Source: an uncultured Clostridia bacterium
Lineage (GTDB): Bacteria > Bacillota > Clostridia > Oscillospirales > Ruminococcaceae
Reading direction: 5' to 3'
Assembly (NCBI GenBank): GCA_947389015.1
Contig: CANDVA010000007.1
Coordinates: 59,931-123,930 of the forward strand
Length of the DNA stretch: 64,000 nt
Position numbers and translations under genes: made by a program. Below, one piece after another: positions 26,067 through 34,146 of this stretch (within the stretch, counting starts at the first letter, position 1; every line of letters begins with the position of its first letter). The notes under the pieces are model-generated. The model ran no database searches, was not told the origin of the DNA, and saw only the letters and a list, made by a program, of their open reading frames with translations.

Positions 26067-27452
26067 GTGAACGAATTGGCAAAGAACAGATCGATTTTTG
26101 TATGCAGCGAATGCGGCGCGGAATCGTCGAAATGGAACGGTAAATGCCCGTCCTGCGGCGCGTGGAACACGTTGGAGGAGACCGTTCCCGTGACTGTGGT
26201 CGCGGGTAAGTCCGCACCCGTCGGGAGCTTTAAATATTCGCGTATCTCCGAGATCAGCTACGAGGACGAAACGCGTTATAATACGGGAATATCGGAGCTT
26301 GACAGAGTTCTCGGCGGCGGATTGGTAAAGGGTTCGCTGGTGCTTATTGGAGGCGATCCGGGAATAGGCAAGTCAACGCTGCTGCTGCAAATCTGCGGAT
26401 TTATGGGCGAGGATCACACTATTCTTTACGTTTCGGGCGAGGAGAGCGAACGGCAGATAAAGCTCCGCGCCGAGCGTCTCGGCGTGACGTGCGACAATTT
26501 ATTTCTCGCATCCAACAACAACTGCGAGAGCATAATCAAGGCGGTTCGAGAAAACAAGCCCGAGTGCGTGATAATCGACTCGATACAGACGATAACCTCA
26601 AGCGCTCTGTCCTCTTCGGCGGGCAGCATAGTGCAGGTTCGAGAGTGTACAAACGCGTTTATGCGTATGGCGAAATCGGAGGAGATACCCGTGTTTATCG
26701 TGTCGCACGTTAACAAGGACGGCGGAATCGCGGGGCCTAAAATAATGGAGCATATAGTCGATACGGTGCTGTATTTCGAGGGCGACAAGCAGCTTTCCTA
26801 CCGCATTTTACGTGCGATAAAGAACCGCTTCGGCTCGACAAACGAAATAGGCGTTTTCAGGATGGACGACGACGGTCTGTCGCAGGTGGAGAACCCGTCC
26901 GAAATGATGCTCTCGGGCAGACTCGGGAACGTCTCGGGCAGCGCCGTCGTATGCACGATGGAGGGTACGCGTCCTATTCTCGCGGAGGTGCAGGCGCTTG
27001 TCACGAAATCGAATTTTACGTCGCCGCGCCGCGTTTCCACGGGATTCGACTACAATAGGCTCTATATGCTGCTGGCTGTTCTCGAAAAGCGGACGGGCTT
27101 CGTTTTCGGCGGCGTGGACGTGTACGTCAATATCGTCGGAGGAATGAAGATCGACGAGCCCGCCGCCGATCTGGCGGTCGCCATGGCGCTGTATTCGGGG
27201 CTGTGCGACAAGCCGATCCCCGAAAAGTGCGTGGCGTTCGGCGAGGTGGGCTTGGGAGGAGAAATACGCTCCGTGAGCCGTGTTCACGAACGCGTCAAAG
27301 AGGCGGCGCGGTTGGGTTTTGAAAAATGCATAGTACCGAAGAATTCTTTCCGCGGATTATCGAAAAACGAGAATTACGGTATAAAAATAGTAGGCGCGGA
27401 TACGCTCGCGGGTGCGTTTAAGGCTATTTCCGAGAAAAAGGAGAACAAATGA
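26067..27452 (+). CDS. radA: DNA repair protein RadA/Sms
   Basis: A 461-residue RadA, an ATPase that promotes branch migration in recombination. In order: a C4 zinc finger (Cys13, 16, 27 and 30), Walker A GGDPGIGKST at 95-104, the RadA signature KNRFGSTNEIGVF, and a C-terminal Lon-protease-like domain (DVYVNIVGGMKIDEPAADLA). The start codon is GTG at 26067 or TTG at 26076 (reading MAKNRS, closer to the usual RadA N-terminus). The purine-rich GAGAG just upstream does not decide between them. The stop overlaps the next start (ATGA). Confidence 0.95.
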   Translation: MNELAKNRSIFVCSECGAESSKWNGKCPSCGAWNTLEETVPVTVVAGKSAPVGSFKYSRISEISYEDETRYNTGISELDRVLGGGLVKGSLVLIGGDPGIGKSTLLLQICGFMGEDHTILYVSGEESERQIKLRAERLGVTCDNLFLASNNNCESIIKAVRENKPECVIIDSIQTITSSALSSSAGSIVQVRECTNAFMRMAKSEEIPVFIVSHVNKDGGIAGPKIMEHIVDTVLYFEGDKQLSYRILRAIKNRFGSTNEIGVFRMDDDGLSQVENPSEMMLSGRLGNVSGSAVVCTMEGTRPILAEVQALVTKSNFTSPRRVSTGFDYNRLYMLLAVLEKRTGFVFGGVDVYVNIVGGMKIDEPAADLAVAMALYSGLCDKPIPEKCVAFGEVGLGGEIRSVSRVHERVKEAARLGFEKCIVPKNSFRGLSKNENYGIKIVGADTLAGAFKAISEKKENK

Positions 27453-27940
27453 AACGTATAATTTCGTGTTTGTTGATTGCGGCTGTAACGCTGTTTTCGG
27501 GCTGTTCATTTGGTAAGCCCAATCTTGACCCGAACGCGTTTTATGTTGAAGTTGACGTAAAATGCGAGGGCGTTTATATTTTGGAGTGTGAGTACTCCCT
27601 TGACGGAGAGCCTATGGGAGGACGTTCCGTACAGAATGCCGATTTCGAGAAAGATATCCCCGAGAATGCTACTGAATATTTCAGGTTTCTCCCGAAGGAT
27701 TTTCCTGACTCCGCCGAGGTCGAACAAGAGCTGTTCGGGATACACTTTACCGTGATCGACAAAAACGGCGTAAGATATGCGGCGCTCCTTGCTCCAGAAA
27801 AAACCTGCGGTAGCGTTTGCGAGCCGAGAGCCAATGCGGACGGTGTTTACGAATGGAGCCGGAATGCGCAGTTTGGTAACGAATACCGTTTCGCACTCGA
27901 AAAATCACAAGCAGAATATCTGATTTATCCGATAAATTGA
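27449..27940 (+). CDS. small lipoprotein, function unknown
   Basis: A 163-residue predicted lipoprotein with signal peptide and lipobox LFSGC (Cys19). The mature part is a compact beta-rich domain with two cysteines (KTCGSVCEPR). It starts inside the radA stop (ATGA overlap), so it is translated with radA, although a functional tie is not obvious. I do not recognise a named family. Confidence 0.7.
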   Translation: MKRIISCLLIAAVTLFSGCSFGKPNLDPNAFYVEVDVKCEGVYILECEYSLDGEPMGGRSVQNADFEKDIPENATEYFRFLPKDFPDSAEVEQELFGIHFTVIDKNGVRYAALLAPEKTCGSVCEPRANADGVYEWSRNAQFGNEYRFALEKSQAEYLIYPIN

Positions 27941-27947
27941 GGTGACT

Positions 27948-28298
27948 ATGAAAAAAAGACTGATATCGGCGGCGGTTTTCGCCGCGGTTCTCAGCGCGGA
28001 AATTCTGATCGCGCTGTTTGTACACGACAGCTTTGTGCGTCCGTATGTCGGCGACGTGCTGGCGGTAGTCTGCGTGTACTTTCTGTTAAGGATAATTACC
28101 GTAAAAACGCGTTACCTGTCAATTCCCGTAACGCTTTTTGCGTTTTGTGTGGAGCTTGTGCAGATAACAAATCTGTCCGAGATACTTCCGAAGCCGCTTG
28201 ACATAATAGTCGGCGGTACGTTCGACTTCGCCGATCTGCTTTGTTATCTGATAGGCGGCGCGTTGTGCTTTGTAATCGATAAAAAATTTTTTGAATGA
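27948..28298 (+). CDS. DUF2809 membrane protein
   Basis: A 116-residue protein with four transmembrane helices and the DUF2809 hallmarks VGDVLAVVCVYFLLR, FCVELVQITNL and a glycine-rich last helix (DLLCYLIGGALCFVID). Function unknown. The ATG at 27948 has GAGGTG 4-8 bases upstream and is preferred over the in-frame GTG at 27942. It is seven bases after the lipoprotein stop, so probably in the same transcript. Confidence 0.85.
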   Translation: MKKRLISAAVFAAVLSAEILIALFVHDSFVRPYVGDVLAVVCVYFLLRIITVKTRYLSIPVTLFAFCVELVQITNLSEILPKPLDIIVGGTFDFADLLCYLIGGALCFVIDKKFFE

Positions 28299-28300
28299 CT

Positions 28301-28330
28301 TGCAACATTTTTTCAAATTCCGTGTATATA
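28301..28330 (+). promoter_or_regulatory. possible ECF-type promoter of the sigma factor operon
   Basis: TGCAAC (28301-28306), T-rich spacer of 14 bases, CGTGTATATA (28321-28330). The AAC and CGT cores resemble ECF sigma promoters, and no sigma-A promoter is evident, which fits self-activation. Confidence 0.5.
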
Positions 28331-28385
28331 GAAGTGAAAGGGCAGAAATGAACTTTCAACTGCGCAGTAAATAACGGAGGAATGT

Positions 28386-28949
28386 ATGCACACCAAGGAA
28401 CAGCGGCTCGCTGCGGCTTTGAAAAAGGGCGATACGGCGGCGCTCGCGAAAATAATTGACAGCTACGCGGGCTATGTCTGCGCCGTGATACGGAATTTCT
28501 CGCGCGGGACGTTCACCGAGGAGGATATCGACGAGATATGCTCCGACGTGTTCTTCGGGCTTTGGGAGCACCGCGCGGGGCTTGACGTTGAATACGGATT
28601 AAAGGCGTATCTTTCGGCGATAGCGCGAAACGCCGTCAAGAACCGTTTCCGCTCGGCAAAGCCGCCGACGGTGGATATCGACGAGCTGGAGCTTGCCGAT
28701 GACTTATCGGTAGAGTATAAAGCGGAGCTGGGCGAGCTTATGCGGGAGCTTGACGGTCTGATAAAGTCGCTCCCCGACGAGGATCGCGAGATATTTATGC
28801 GGTTTTATTTCTACGGGCAGAAGTCCTCCGAAATAGCATTGATAACGGATATGGCGGAGGGAACGGTGCGTTCGCGGCTGTCAAGAACGCGCGCCAAGCT
28901 CCGTGAGGAATTGAGGAACAGGGGGTTTGACTATGAGGAGATTTTTTGA
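28386..28949 (+). CDS. ECF-type RNA polymerase sigma factor
   Basis: A 187-residue sigma-70 family factor with region 2 (EDIDEICSDVFFGLWEHR, then AYLSAIARNAVKNRFR) and region 4 (SLPDEDREIFMRFYFYGQKS, then GTVRSRLSRTRAKLREEL), and no regions 1 or 3. It directs RNA polymerase to a small regulon, usually in response to an envelope signal. The ATG follows GGAGG. Its 3' end overlaps the next gene by 17 bases, as in sigma/anti-sigma pairs. Confidence 0.92.
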   Translation: MHTKEQRLAAALKKGDTAALAKIIDSYAGYVCAVIRNFSRGTFTEEDIDEICSDVFFGLWEHRAGLDVEYGLKAYLSAIARNAVKNRFRSAKPPTVDIDELELADDLSVEYKAELGELMRELDGLIKSLPDEDREIFMRFYFYGQKSSEIALITDMAEGTVRSRLSRTRAKLREELRNRGFDYEEIF

Positions 28950-29553
28950 GGAGCATAGGCTTGATAATGTTGACTGCTTGCCCGAAGAACGTATCAACAA
29001 TGTCAAAACTTCCGTTCTTGCGCGGATAGAGGAGGATAAGCCTGTGAAAAAGAAATTCAGGTTTAAGCTGTTGATTATCGCAGCGGCAATGCTGATAACG
29101 GCAGCGGCGTCTTCAATCGTTACCTTGGCGGCGGGAAATGGTCAGACGACCTATTCGGTAGTGATAAACGGGAATAAAGTTCCGTACAAGGTTGAGATAG
29201 TTGAGGAGTATATACAATATGATGCGCCGTGGGGTGAGACAGTTCCTGCACGCAAGGTTGAAGAACTGATAACATATGAAATCCCCGAGGAATTTATCGT
29301 TGAGGGCGGGCACCGCGAACTGACCGATGTCAGCGGAGAAATATTTGCCGTCGACAGCGGAAATCAACTTATGGGCTACGGCGAGTTGCGAGGGCATTCC
29401 GATAAACTGCCGGGCGTGATATGCAAAAGAAGGGCGGGATACTATAATCGCTTTACCAATACCAAAACAATCGAGATCGAATATGAGATGACCGATTATG
29501 ATATTTTCTTTGGTTATTGTGATGAATTGTCCGACAAAGCGCCAACCGAATAA
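28933..29553 (+). CDS. single-pass membrane protein, probable anti-sigma factor
   Basis: A 206-residue protein. It has a cytoplasmic N-terminus of about 44 residues (MRRFFEEHRLDNVDCLPEER), one transmembrane helix (LLIIAAAMLITAAASSIVTL) and an extracytoplasmic beta-rich domain of about 130 residues. It matches the architecture of clostridial anti-sigma proteins that hold an ECF factor at the membrane, and it overlaps the sigma gene. I recognise no standard anti-sigma motif, so the role rests on position and topology. The ATG at 28933 follows GGGGG at about 7 bases. Confidence 0.65.
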   Translation: MRRFFEEHRLDNVDCLPEERINNVKTSVLARIEEDKPVKKKFRFKLLIIAAAMLITAAASSIVTLAAGNGQTTYSVVINGNKVPYKVEIVEEYIQYDAPWGETVPARKVEELITYEIPEEFIVEGGHRELTDVSGEIFAVDSGNQLMGYGELRGHSDKLPGVICKRRAGYYNRFTNTKTIEIEYEMTDYDIFFGYCDELSDKAPTE

Positions 29554-29557
29554 ACCA

Positions 29558-29590
29558 AGCTCCCCCGAGTAAAATCGGGGGAGAGTTTTT
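29558..29590 (+). terminator. intrinsic terminator of the sigma factor operon
   Basis: Perfect hairpin CTCCCCCGA/TCGGGGGAG (29560-29583) followed by AGTTTTT, just after the stop codon at 29553 and before the convergent amidase stop. Confidence 0.9.
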
Positions 29591-29593
29591 GCG

Positions 29594-30349
29594 CTATTCG
29601 GTGATCTGCGGCGTGCTGGTGTTGGTCGTTGACCTGCTTGTGTCGACGGTATCAAGATACTCCATAACGCCGCCCAAGATCGTAAACGCGACCTTCTGCT
29701 GATACTCCCACGTTGAGAGATTAGCCTCCTCCTCGGGATTGGAAAGAAATCCGCACTCTATCATCAGCGAGGGGTTCTTGTTGGATTTGAGCAGGAACAG
29801 CTCCTCGCCGGAGAGCTTGATCTCGCGGTCGTTGCCCGGCTGGAGCGTCGCGAAGCGGTTCTGCATTATCTGCGCCAAGGTGCGGTTGGTGGGGTTGTTA
29901 TTGTTGTAGAACATCTGTCCGCCGAAATACTGCGGATCGGTGAAGTTGTTCTGGTGGATACACAGGAAAATGCTGTCGGGATAGCTCTGGATTATTTTCA
30001 GGCGATTGTCCATATCGTTGAGCTTCTGGTTGCGTATGCCCGTTATCCCGGGGTCGTATATTGAGATGTCCTCGTCGCGTGTCAGCACCACCTCGAAGCC
30101 CGACATCTCAAGCATATCGCGCAGGGTGAGCACTATCGACAGGTTGATGTCCTTTTCGAGAGCGCCCGTCACGCCTACCGCTCCGGAGTCCAAACCGCCG
30201 TGACCCGCGTCAAGCACTATGACGGGTTTTTCGGAGACCTCGGCGGCAGTCGGCAGCGCTCTTTCGGTTATACGAGCGCATACTGCGAGCAGTACAAAGC
30301 AGCCTATCATTGAAAGCGTGAGCTTGAATGACCTCTTGTTTATTTTCAT
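29594..30349 (-). CDS. cwlD: N-acetylmuramoyl-L-alanine amidase, CwlD-like
   Basis: A 251-residue Amidase_3 enzyme that cleaves the bond between MurNAc and L-Ala in peptidoglycan. An N-terminal signal anchor (LTLSMIGCFVLLAVCA) places it outside the membrane. Zinc ligands are His50 (DAGHGG), Glu65 and His132 (LCIHQNN), and the catalytic Glu198 lies in MIECGFLSN. Size and single-domain form match CwlD, which makes the stem peptides of muramic delta-lactam in spore cortex; with yqfCD present, a sporulation role is likely. The ATG follows GGAGGT. Confidence 0.88.
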   Translation of the reverse strand: MKINKRSFKLTLSMIGCFVLLAVCARITERALPTAAEVSEKPVIVLDAGHGGLDSGAVGVTGALEKDINLSIVLTLRDMLEMSGFEVVLTRDEDISIYDPGITGIRNQKLNDMDNRLKIIQSYPDSIFLCIHQNNFTDPQYFGGQMFYNNNNPTNRTLAQIMQNRFATLQPGNDREIKLSGEELFLLKSNKNPSLMIECGFLSNPEEEANLSTWEYQQKVAFTILGGVMEYLDTVDTSRSTTNTSTPQITE

Positions 30350-30413
30350 TTTTGATACCTCCGTGTTGATTTGGAAATTTTGTACAGTATATGCTTGCGG
30401 ACGGGCGTATAGA

Positions 30414-30432
30414 ACAAGCAGTGACTGCTTGT
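30414..30432. repeat. perfect inverted repeat between cwlD and purB
   Basis: ACAAGCAG-TGA-CTGCTTGT with 8-base arms, in the 240-base divergent region. It is followed on the plus strand by AATTTTTT although no gene precedes it there. It could be an operator for cwlD or an outlying terminator. Confidence 0.5.
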
Positions 30433-30525
30433 AATTTTTTCTAAATACTGCGTTTGATTTTTGTTGATATTGCCGAATTACAAAAGTTTTTCCATTTCTC
30501 TGTCAATCTTTGTTGAATCAAGTAC

Positions 30526-30554
30526 TTGTATAAATTCGGAAGATGTGATACAAT
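30526..30554 (+). promoter_or_regulatory. promoter of purB
   Basis: TTGTAT (30526-30531), 17-base spacer, TACAAT (30549-30554), 37 bases before the ATG at 30591. Confidence 0.65.
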
Positions 30555-30590
30555 GTATATTGAATAATTATCATCTTAAGGAGATTTTTT

Positions 30591-32027
30591 ATGTCAAAAA
30601 ATTATAATTCATATGAAAGCCCTTTCTGCACACGGTATGCAAGTCCCGAAATGCAGTTTATCTTCTCGGCAGATAAGAAGTTCACGACATGGAGAAGACT
30701 GTGGGTTGCTCTCGCAAGAGCGGAGATGAAGCTCGGTCTGCCCGTTACACAAGAGCAGGTCGACGAGCTTGAAGCGCATATCGACGATATCAACTATGAC
30801 GTTGCCGAAAAGCGTGAAAAGGAAGTACGCCACGACGTAATGAGCCACGTTTATGCTTACGGTCAGCAGTGCCCCAAGGCGGCGGGGATTATCCATCTCG
30901 GCGCTACCTCGTGCTATGTCGGCGACAACACCGATATCATCATAATGCGCGACGCGCTGCTGCTCGTGAAGAAAAAGCTGCTGAACGTTATCGCGAACCT
31001 CGCAAAATTTGCGGAGGAATACAAGGCTATGCCCTGTCTCGCGTACACGCATTTGCAGCCCGCGCAGCCCACTACCGTAGGCAAGCGCGCGACGCTGTGG
31101 ATGAACGAGCTGCTCATGGATCTGGAGGAGGTCGAGTATCGTATCGATAATCTCAAGCTGCTCGGACAAAAGGGCACGACGGGTACGCAGGCCTCGTTTG
31201 TGGAACTGTTTAAGGGCGATAGCTCGAAGATCAAGGAGCTGGAGAAGATGATCGCCGAGGAAATGGGCTTCTCGGTGTGCGTTCCCGTAAGCGGACAGAC
31301 CTATTCGCGCAAGATCGACAGTCAGGTGCTGGCGACGCTTTCGGGGATAGCACAGAGCTGCTCTAAGTTCAGCAACGATCTGCGTCTGCTCCAGAATTTC
31401 GAGGAAATGGCGGAGCCGTTCGAGAAGAACCAGATCGGCTCGTCGGCAATGCCGTACAAGCGCAATCCCATGCGCAGCGAGCGTATCACGTCGCTGGCGC
31501 GCTACATTATGATAGATTCCCTCAACCCCGCGTTCACGGCGGGAACGCAGTGGTTTGAGAGAACGCTCGACGACAGTGCAAATAAGCGCGTTTCCGTAGC
31601 CGAGGGCTTCCTCGCGGTGGACGCTATCCTGAATATAATGATGAACGTTACCGACGGAATAGTAGTGTTCCCCGAGATGATAAAGCGCCGCCTTATGGCG
31701 AAGCTGCCGTTTATGGCGACGGAGAACATTATGATGAGAGCGGTTGAGAACGGCGGAGACCGTCAGGAGCTTCACGAGGAGCTGCGCCGTCATTCTCACG
31801 CGGCTGCGGCACAGGTAAGAGAGGGCGGCGAGAACGACCTGTCGGAGCGTATCGCAAACGATCCCGCGTTCAAGATCACCAAGGAGGAGATCGAGGCGTT
31901 GCTTATCCCCGAGAATTACGTCGGCAGAGCGCCCGAACAGACCGAAGAGTTTCTCGCGGAGTTTATCAAGCCGCTGCTGGAGCGCAATAAGGATCTGCTG
32001 GGCGAGAAAGCAGAGCTTAGTGTATAA
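30591..32027 (+). CDS. purB: adenylosuccinate lyase
   Basis: A 478-residue PurB of the fumarase/aspartase superfamily. It cleaves succinyl-AICAR and adenylosuccinate with release of fumarate in purine synthesis. The signature GSSAMPYKRNPMRSE, carrying the flexible catalytic Ser loop, is intact, as are HLGATSCYVGDN and TGTQASFVELF (catalytic His region is YTHLQPAQPTT). The ATG follows AAGGAGA. Length is normal for the long bacterial and animal-like type. Confidence 0.97.
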   Translation: MSKNYNSYESPFCTRYASPEMQFIFSADKKFTTWRRLWVALARAEMKLGLPVTQEQVDELEAHIDDINYDVAEKREKEVRHDVMSHVYAYGQQCPKAAGIIHLGATSCYVGDNTDIIIMRDALLLVKKKLLNVIANLAKFAEEYKAMPCLAYTHLQPAQPTTVGKRATLWMNELLMDLEEVEYRIDNLKLLGQKGTTGTQASFVELFKGDSSKIKELEKMIAEEMGFSVCVPVSGQTYSRKIDSQVLATLSGIAQSCSKFSNDLRLLQNFEEMAEPFEKNQIGSSAMPYKRNPMRSERITSLARYIMIDSLNPAFTAGTQWFERTLDDSANKRVSVAEGFLAVDAILNIMMNVTDGIVVFPEMIKRRLMAKLPFMATENIMMRAVENGGDRQELHEELRRHSHAAAAQVREGGENDLSERIANDPAFKITKEEIEALLIPENYVGRAPEQTEEFLAEFIKPLLERNKDLLGEKAELSV

Positions 32028-32049
32028 ATGACACTAAAAACACCATAGT

Positions 32050-32107
32050 AAAGGAGCAGTGCAAAATCCGCAGCAGGCGATGTCAAAGCGGATTTTGCCG
32101 TTTTGGT
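32050..32107 (+). promoter_or_regulatory. hairpin between a Shine-Dalgarno site and the recJ start
   Basis: AAGGAG at 32050-32055 has no fitting start codon nearby. An 11-bp perfect stem (GCAAAATCCGC 32061-32071, GCGGATTTTGC 32088-32098) follows, and the recJ ATG is at 32108 with no purine tract of its own. Folding the stem would bring AAGGAG to about 14 bases from the ATG. Alternatively it is a weak terminator after purB. Confidence 0.5.
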
Positions 32108-34129
32108 ATGAAACAATGGACAGTGCCTGCGGCGGTGGCTGCGGCGAATAATGAAATAACGGCGGAGTTCGGCGACTTCCTCGGCGGCATACTGCTGAGA
32201 CGCGGCATTGTGACGCTGGACAGCGCGCGCGCGTTTTTCGGCTGCGACAGCCTTTCCGATCCCATGCTGATTAGCGATATGCGGCAGGCCGTGGAGATAG
32301 TGCGCGGCGCTATCGACGAGGACAAGCGGATAACGGTTTTCGGCGATTACGACTGCGACGGGGTCTGCTCGACGGTCATGCTGTACAGTTATCTCGAGGC
32401 ACAGGGCGCTGACGTGGATTTCTATATCCCCGACAGGAGCGAGGGCTTCGGAATGAGCGTCGCGGCGCTTGAAAAGATAGTCGCCAAAGGCACGGAGCTT
32501 GTTATCACGGTCGATAACGGAATTTCCGCCGTAAAAGAGGCGGAGTTCCTGAAAAGCAAGGGCGTGGAGCTGTTGATAACGGATCATCATCAGCCGAACG
32601 CCAGCCTGCCCGAATGCGGAGCCTGCGTCGATCCCAACCGCGCGGACGACCCGTCGCCGTTCAAGGATCTGTGCGGCGCGGGCGTGGTGCTGAAGCTGCT
32701 TATCGCGCTGGAGGAGGACGAGGACTTCGTGCTCGAAAGCTACGCCGATCTCGCGGCGGTGGCGACTGTCGGAGACGTTGTGCCGCTCAAGGGTGAAAAC
32801 CGTTACATAGTTCAGCGCGGTCTGGATAATATAAGAAACGAGCAGAACGCGGGGCTGACGATGCTAATCAAGGCGGCAAAGTGTAATATTGACAAAATTG
32901 CTTCGACCGATCTGGCGTTTAAGGTATGCCCGAGAATAAATGCAGCGGGCAGGATGGCTCAGGCGGAAAAGGCGGCGAGACTGCTGCTGTGCGAGGACGA
33001 CGCGGATACTGCGAGCCGTCTTGCCGAGGAGCTTAATCTTCTGAATAACAGGCGCAAGGCTGAGGAAGATAAGATACTGAAGGACGTGCAAAAGCAGACC
33101 GCGGATAACCCGCGCATACTTAAGGAGCGCGTTATCGTGCTTTCGGGAGAAGGCTGGCATCACGGAGTTATCGGGATCGTTTGCTCCAAGATACTCGAAA
33201 AATACGACAAGCCCGTCGTGATGATCTCCGTTGAAAACGGCAGCACGCGCGGCTCGGTAAGGAGTATCGAGGGTTTTTCGGTGCACAAAATGCTTATGGA
33301 GTGCTCCTCGCCGCTGTCGACGTTCGGCGGACACCCCAAAGCGGGAGGCTTTTCGCTGCCCGCGGATAAGATCGGGGAGTTCACGGAGCTGATACACAAG
33401 TACGCAAGAGAGTTTTATCCGAAAATGCCGCTGCCGTCGGTCACCGCGGATATGGAGGCGGCCTGCTCGGACTTCACAGTCGACAAGGTGAAGCTGCTGT
33501 CGAGGATAGAGCCGTGCGGAGAACGCAATCCCGTGCCGCAGTTTCTGTTGAGAAATTGCACGGTAAAGTCAAAGCGCGCCATGAAGGACGGCTTGTACAC
33601 CTCGTTTGACGTAGAGTCGGGCGGCGTGACTCTGCGGACGATCACGTTCAAGATACCGTTCGACGGGTTTATTCCGAACGTCGGTGACAGGATAGATATG
33701 ATAGTGACGGCGGAGGTCAACGAGTATAACGATAGAGAGAGCGCGGAGCTGCGGTTAGTGGACTATCGTCCCGCCGATTTCAGCGAGGAAAGATTTATCG
33801 CTGCGAGCCGCGTATACGAGGAAATATGCCGCGGCGAGGGCTGCGACAGGCGTCTTGCGCCGAGAGTTATCCCGCAGAGCCGCAGCGAACTGATGAAGAT
33901 ATACGATCTGGTGAAAAAGAGCGGAGGAAAGCGTACCGCAAAGGAACTTGCAATGTTTGACGGGAGCGTAAATTACTGTATGCTGAGGATAACACTCGAC
34001 GCGTTCGCCGAGGCAAAAATGGTTGAGCTCGGAGAGGACTGCGTGCCGAAAATACTTCCCGTTACCGAGAAACGCGATCTGTTCGCGGGCGGGTTGCTTT
34101 TTGAGCTTAATAAGCAGTTTCAAAAATAA
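32108..34129 (+). CDS. recJ: single-stranded-DNA-specific exonuclease RecJ
   Basis: A 673-residue DHH-family 5'-3' exonuclease used in recombination and mismatch repair. Metal-binding motifs are intact: FGDYDCDGVCST (motif I), VITVDNGISA (II), LLITDHHQP (III, DHH) and ACVDPNRADD (IV). The DHHA1 domain includes GEGWHHGVIGIVCSK and STFGGHPKAGGFS. The C-terminal 250 residues include an OB-fold and a family-specific tail. The start is assigned by homology (MKQWTV); it has no adjacent Shine-Dalgarno. Confidence 0.95.
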   Translation: MKQWTVPAAVAAANNEITAEFGDFLGGILLRRGIVTLDSARAFFGCDSLSDPMLISDMRQAVEIVRGAIDEDKRITVFGDYDCDGVCSTVMLYSYLEAQGADVDFYIPDRSEGFGMSVAALEKIVAKGTELVITVDNGISAVKEAEFLKSKGVELLITDHHQPNASLPECGACVDPNRADDPSPFKDLCGAGVVLKLLIALEEDEDFVLESYADLAAVATVGDVVPLKGENRYIVQRGLDNIRNEQNAGLTMLIKAAKCNIDKIASTDLAFKVCPRINAAGRMAQAEKAARLLLCEDDADTASRLAEELNLLNNRRKAEEDKILKDVQKQTADNPRILKERVIVLSGEGWHHGVIGIVCSKILEKYDKPVVMISVENGSTRGSVRSIEGFSVHKMLMECSSPLSTFGGHPKAGGFSLPADKIGEFTELIHKYAREFYPKMPLPSVTADMEAACSDFTVDKVKLLSRIEPCGERNPVPQFLLRNCTVKSKRAMKDGLYTSFDVESGGVTLRTITFKIPFDGFIPNVGDRIDMIVTAEVNEYNDRESAELRLVDYRPADFSEERFIAASRVYEEICRGEGCDRRLAPRVIPQSRSELMKIYDLVKKSGGKRTAKELAMFDGSVNYCMLRITLDAFAEAKMVELGEDCVPKILPVTEKRDLFAGGLLFELNKQFQK

Positions 34130-34146
34130 ATCCATAGGAGATACAC

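Noticed and set aside
30609..31799. A 396-codon minus-strand frame
   Set aside because: Shadow of purB; no ribosome site, no promoter and an implausible composition.
32059..32150. A 30-codon leader peptide overlapping the recJ start
   Set aside because: The spacing from AAGGAG to the GTG is only three bases and most of the frame is the recJ stem and coding start read out of frame.
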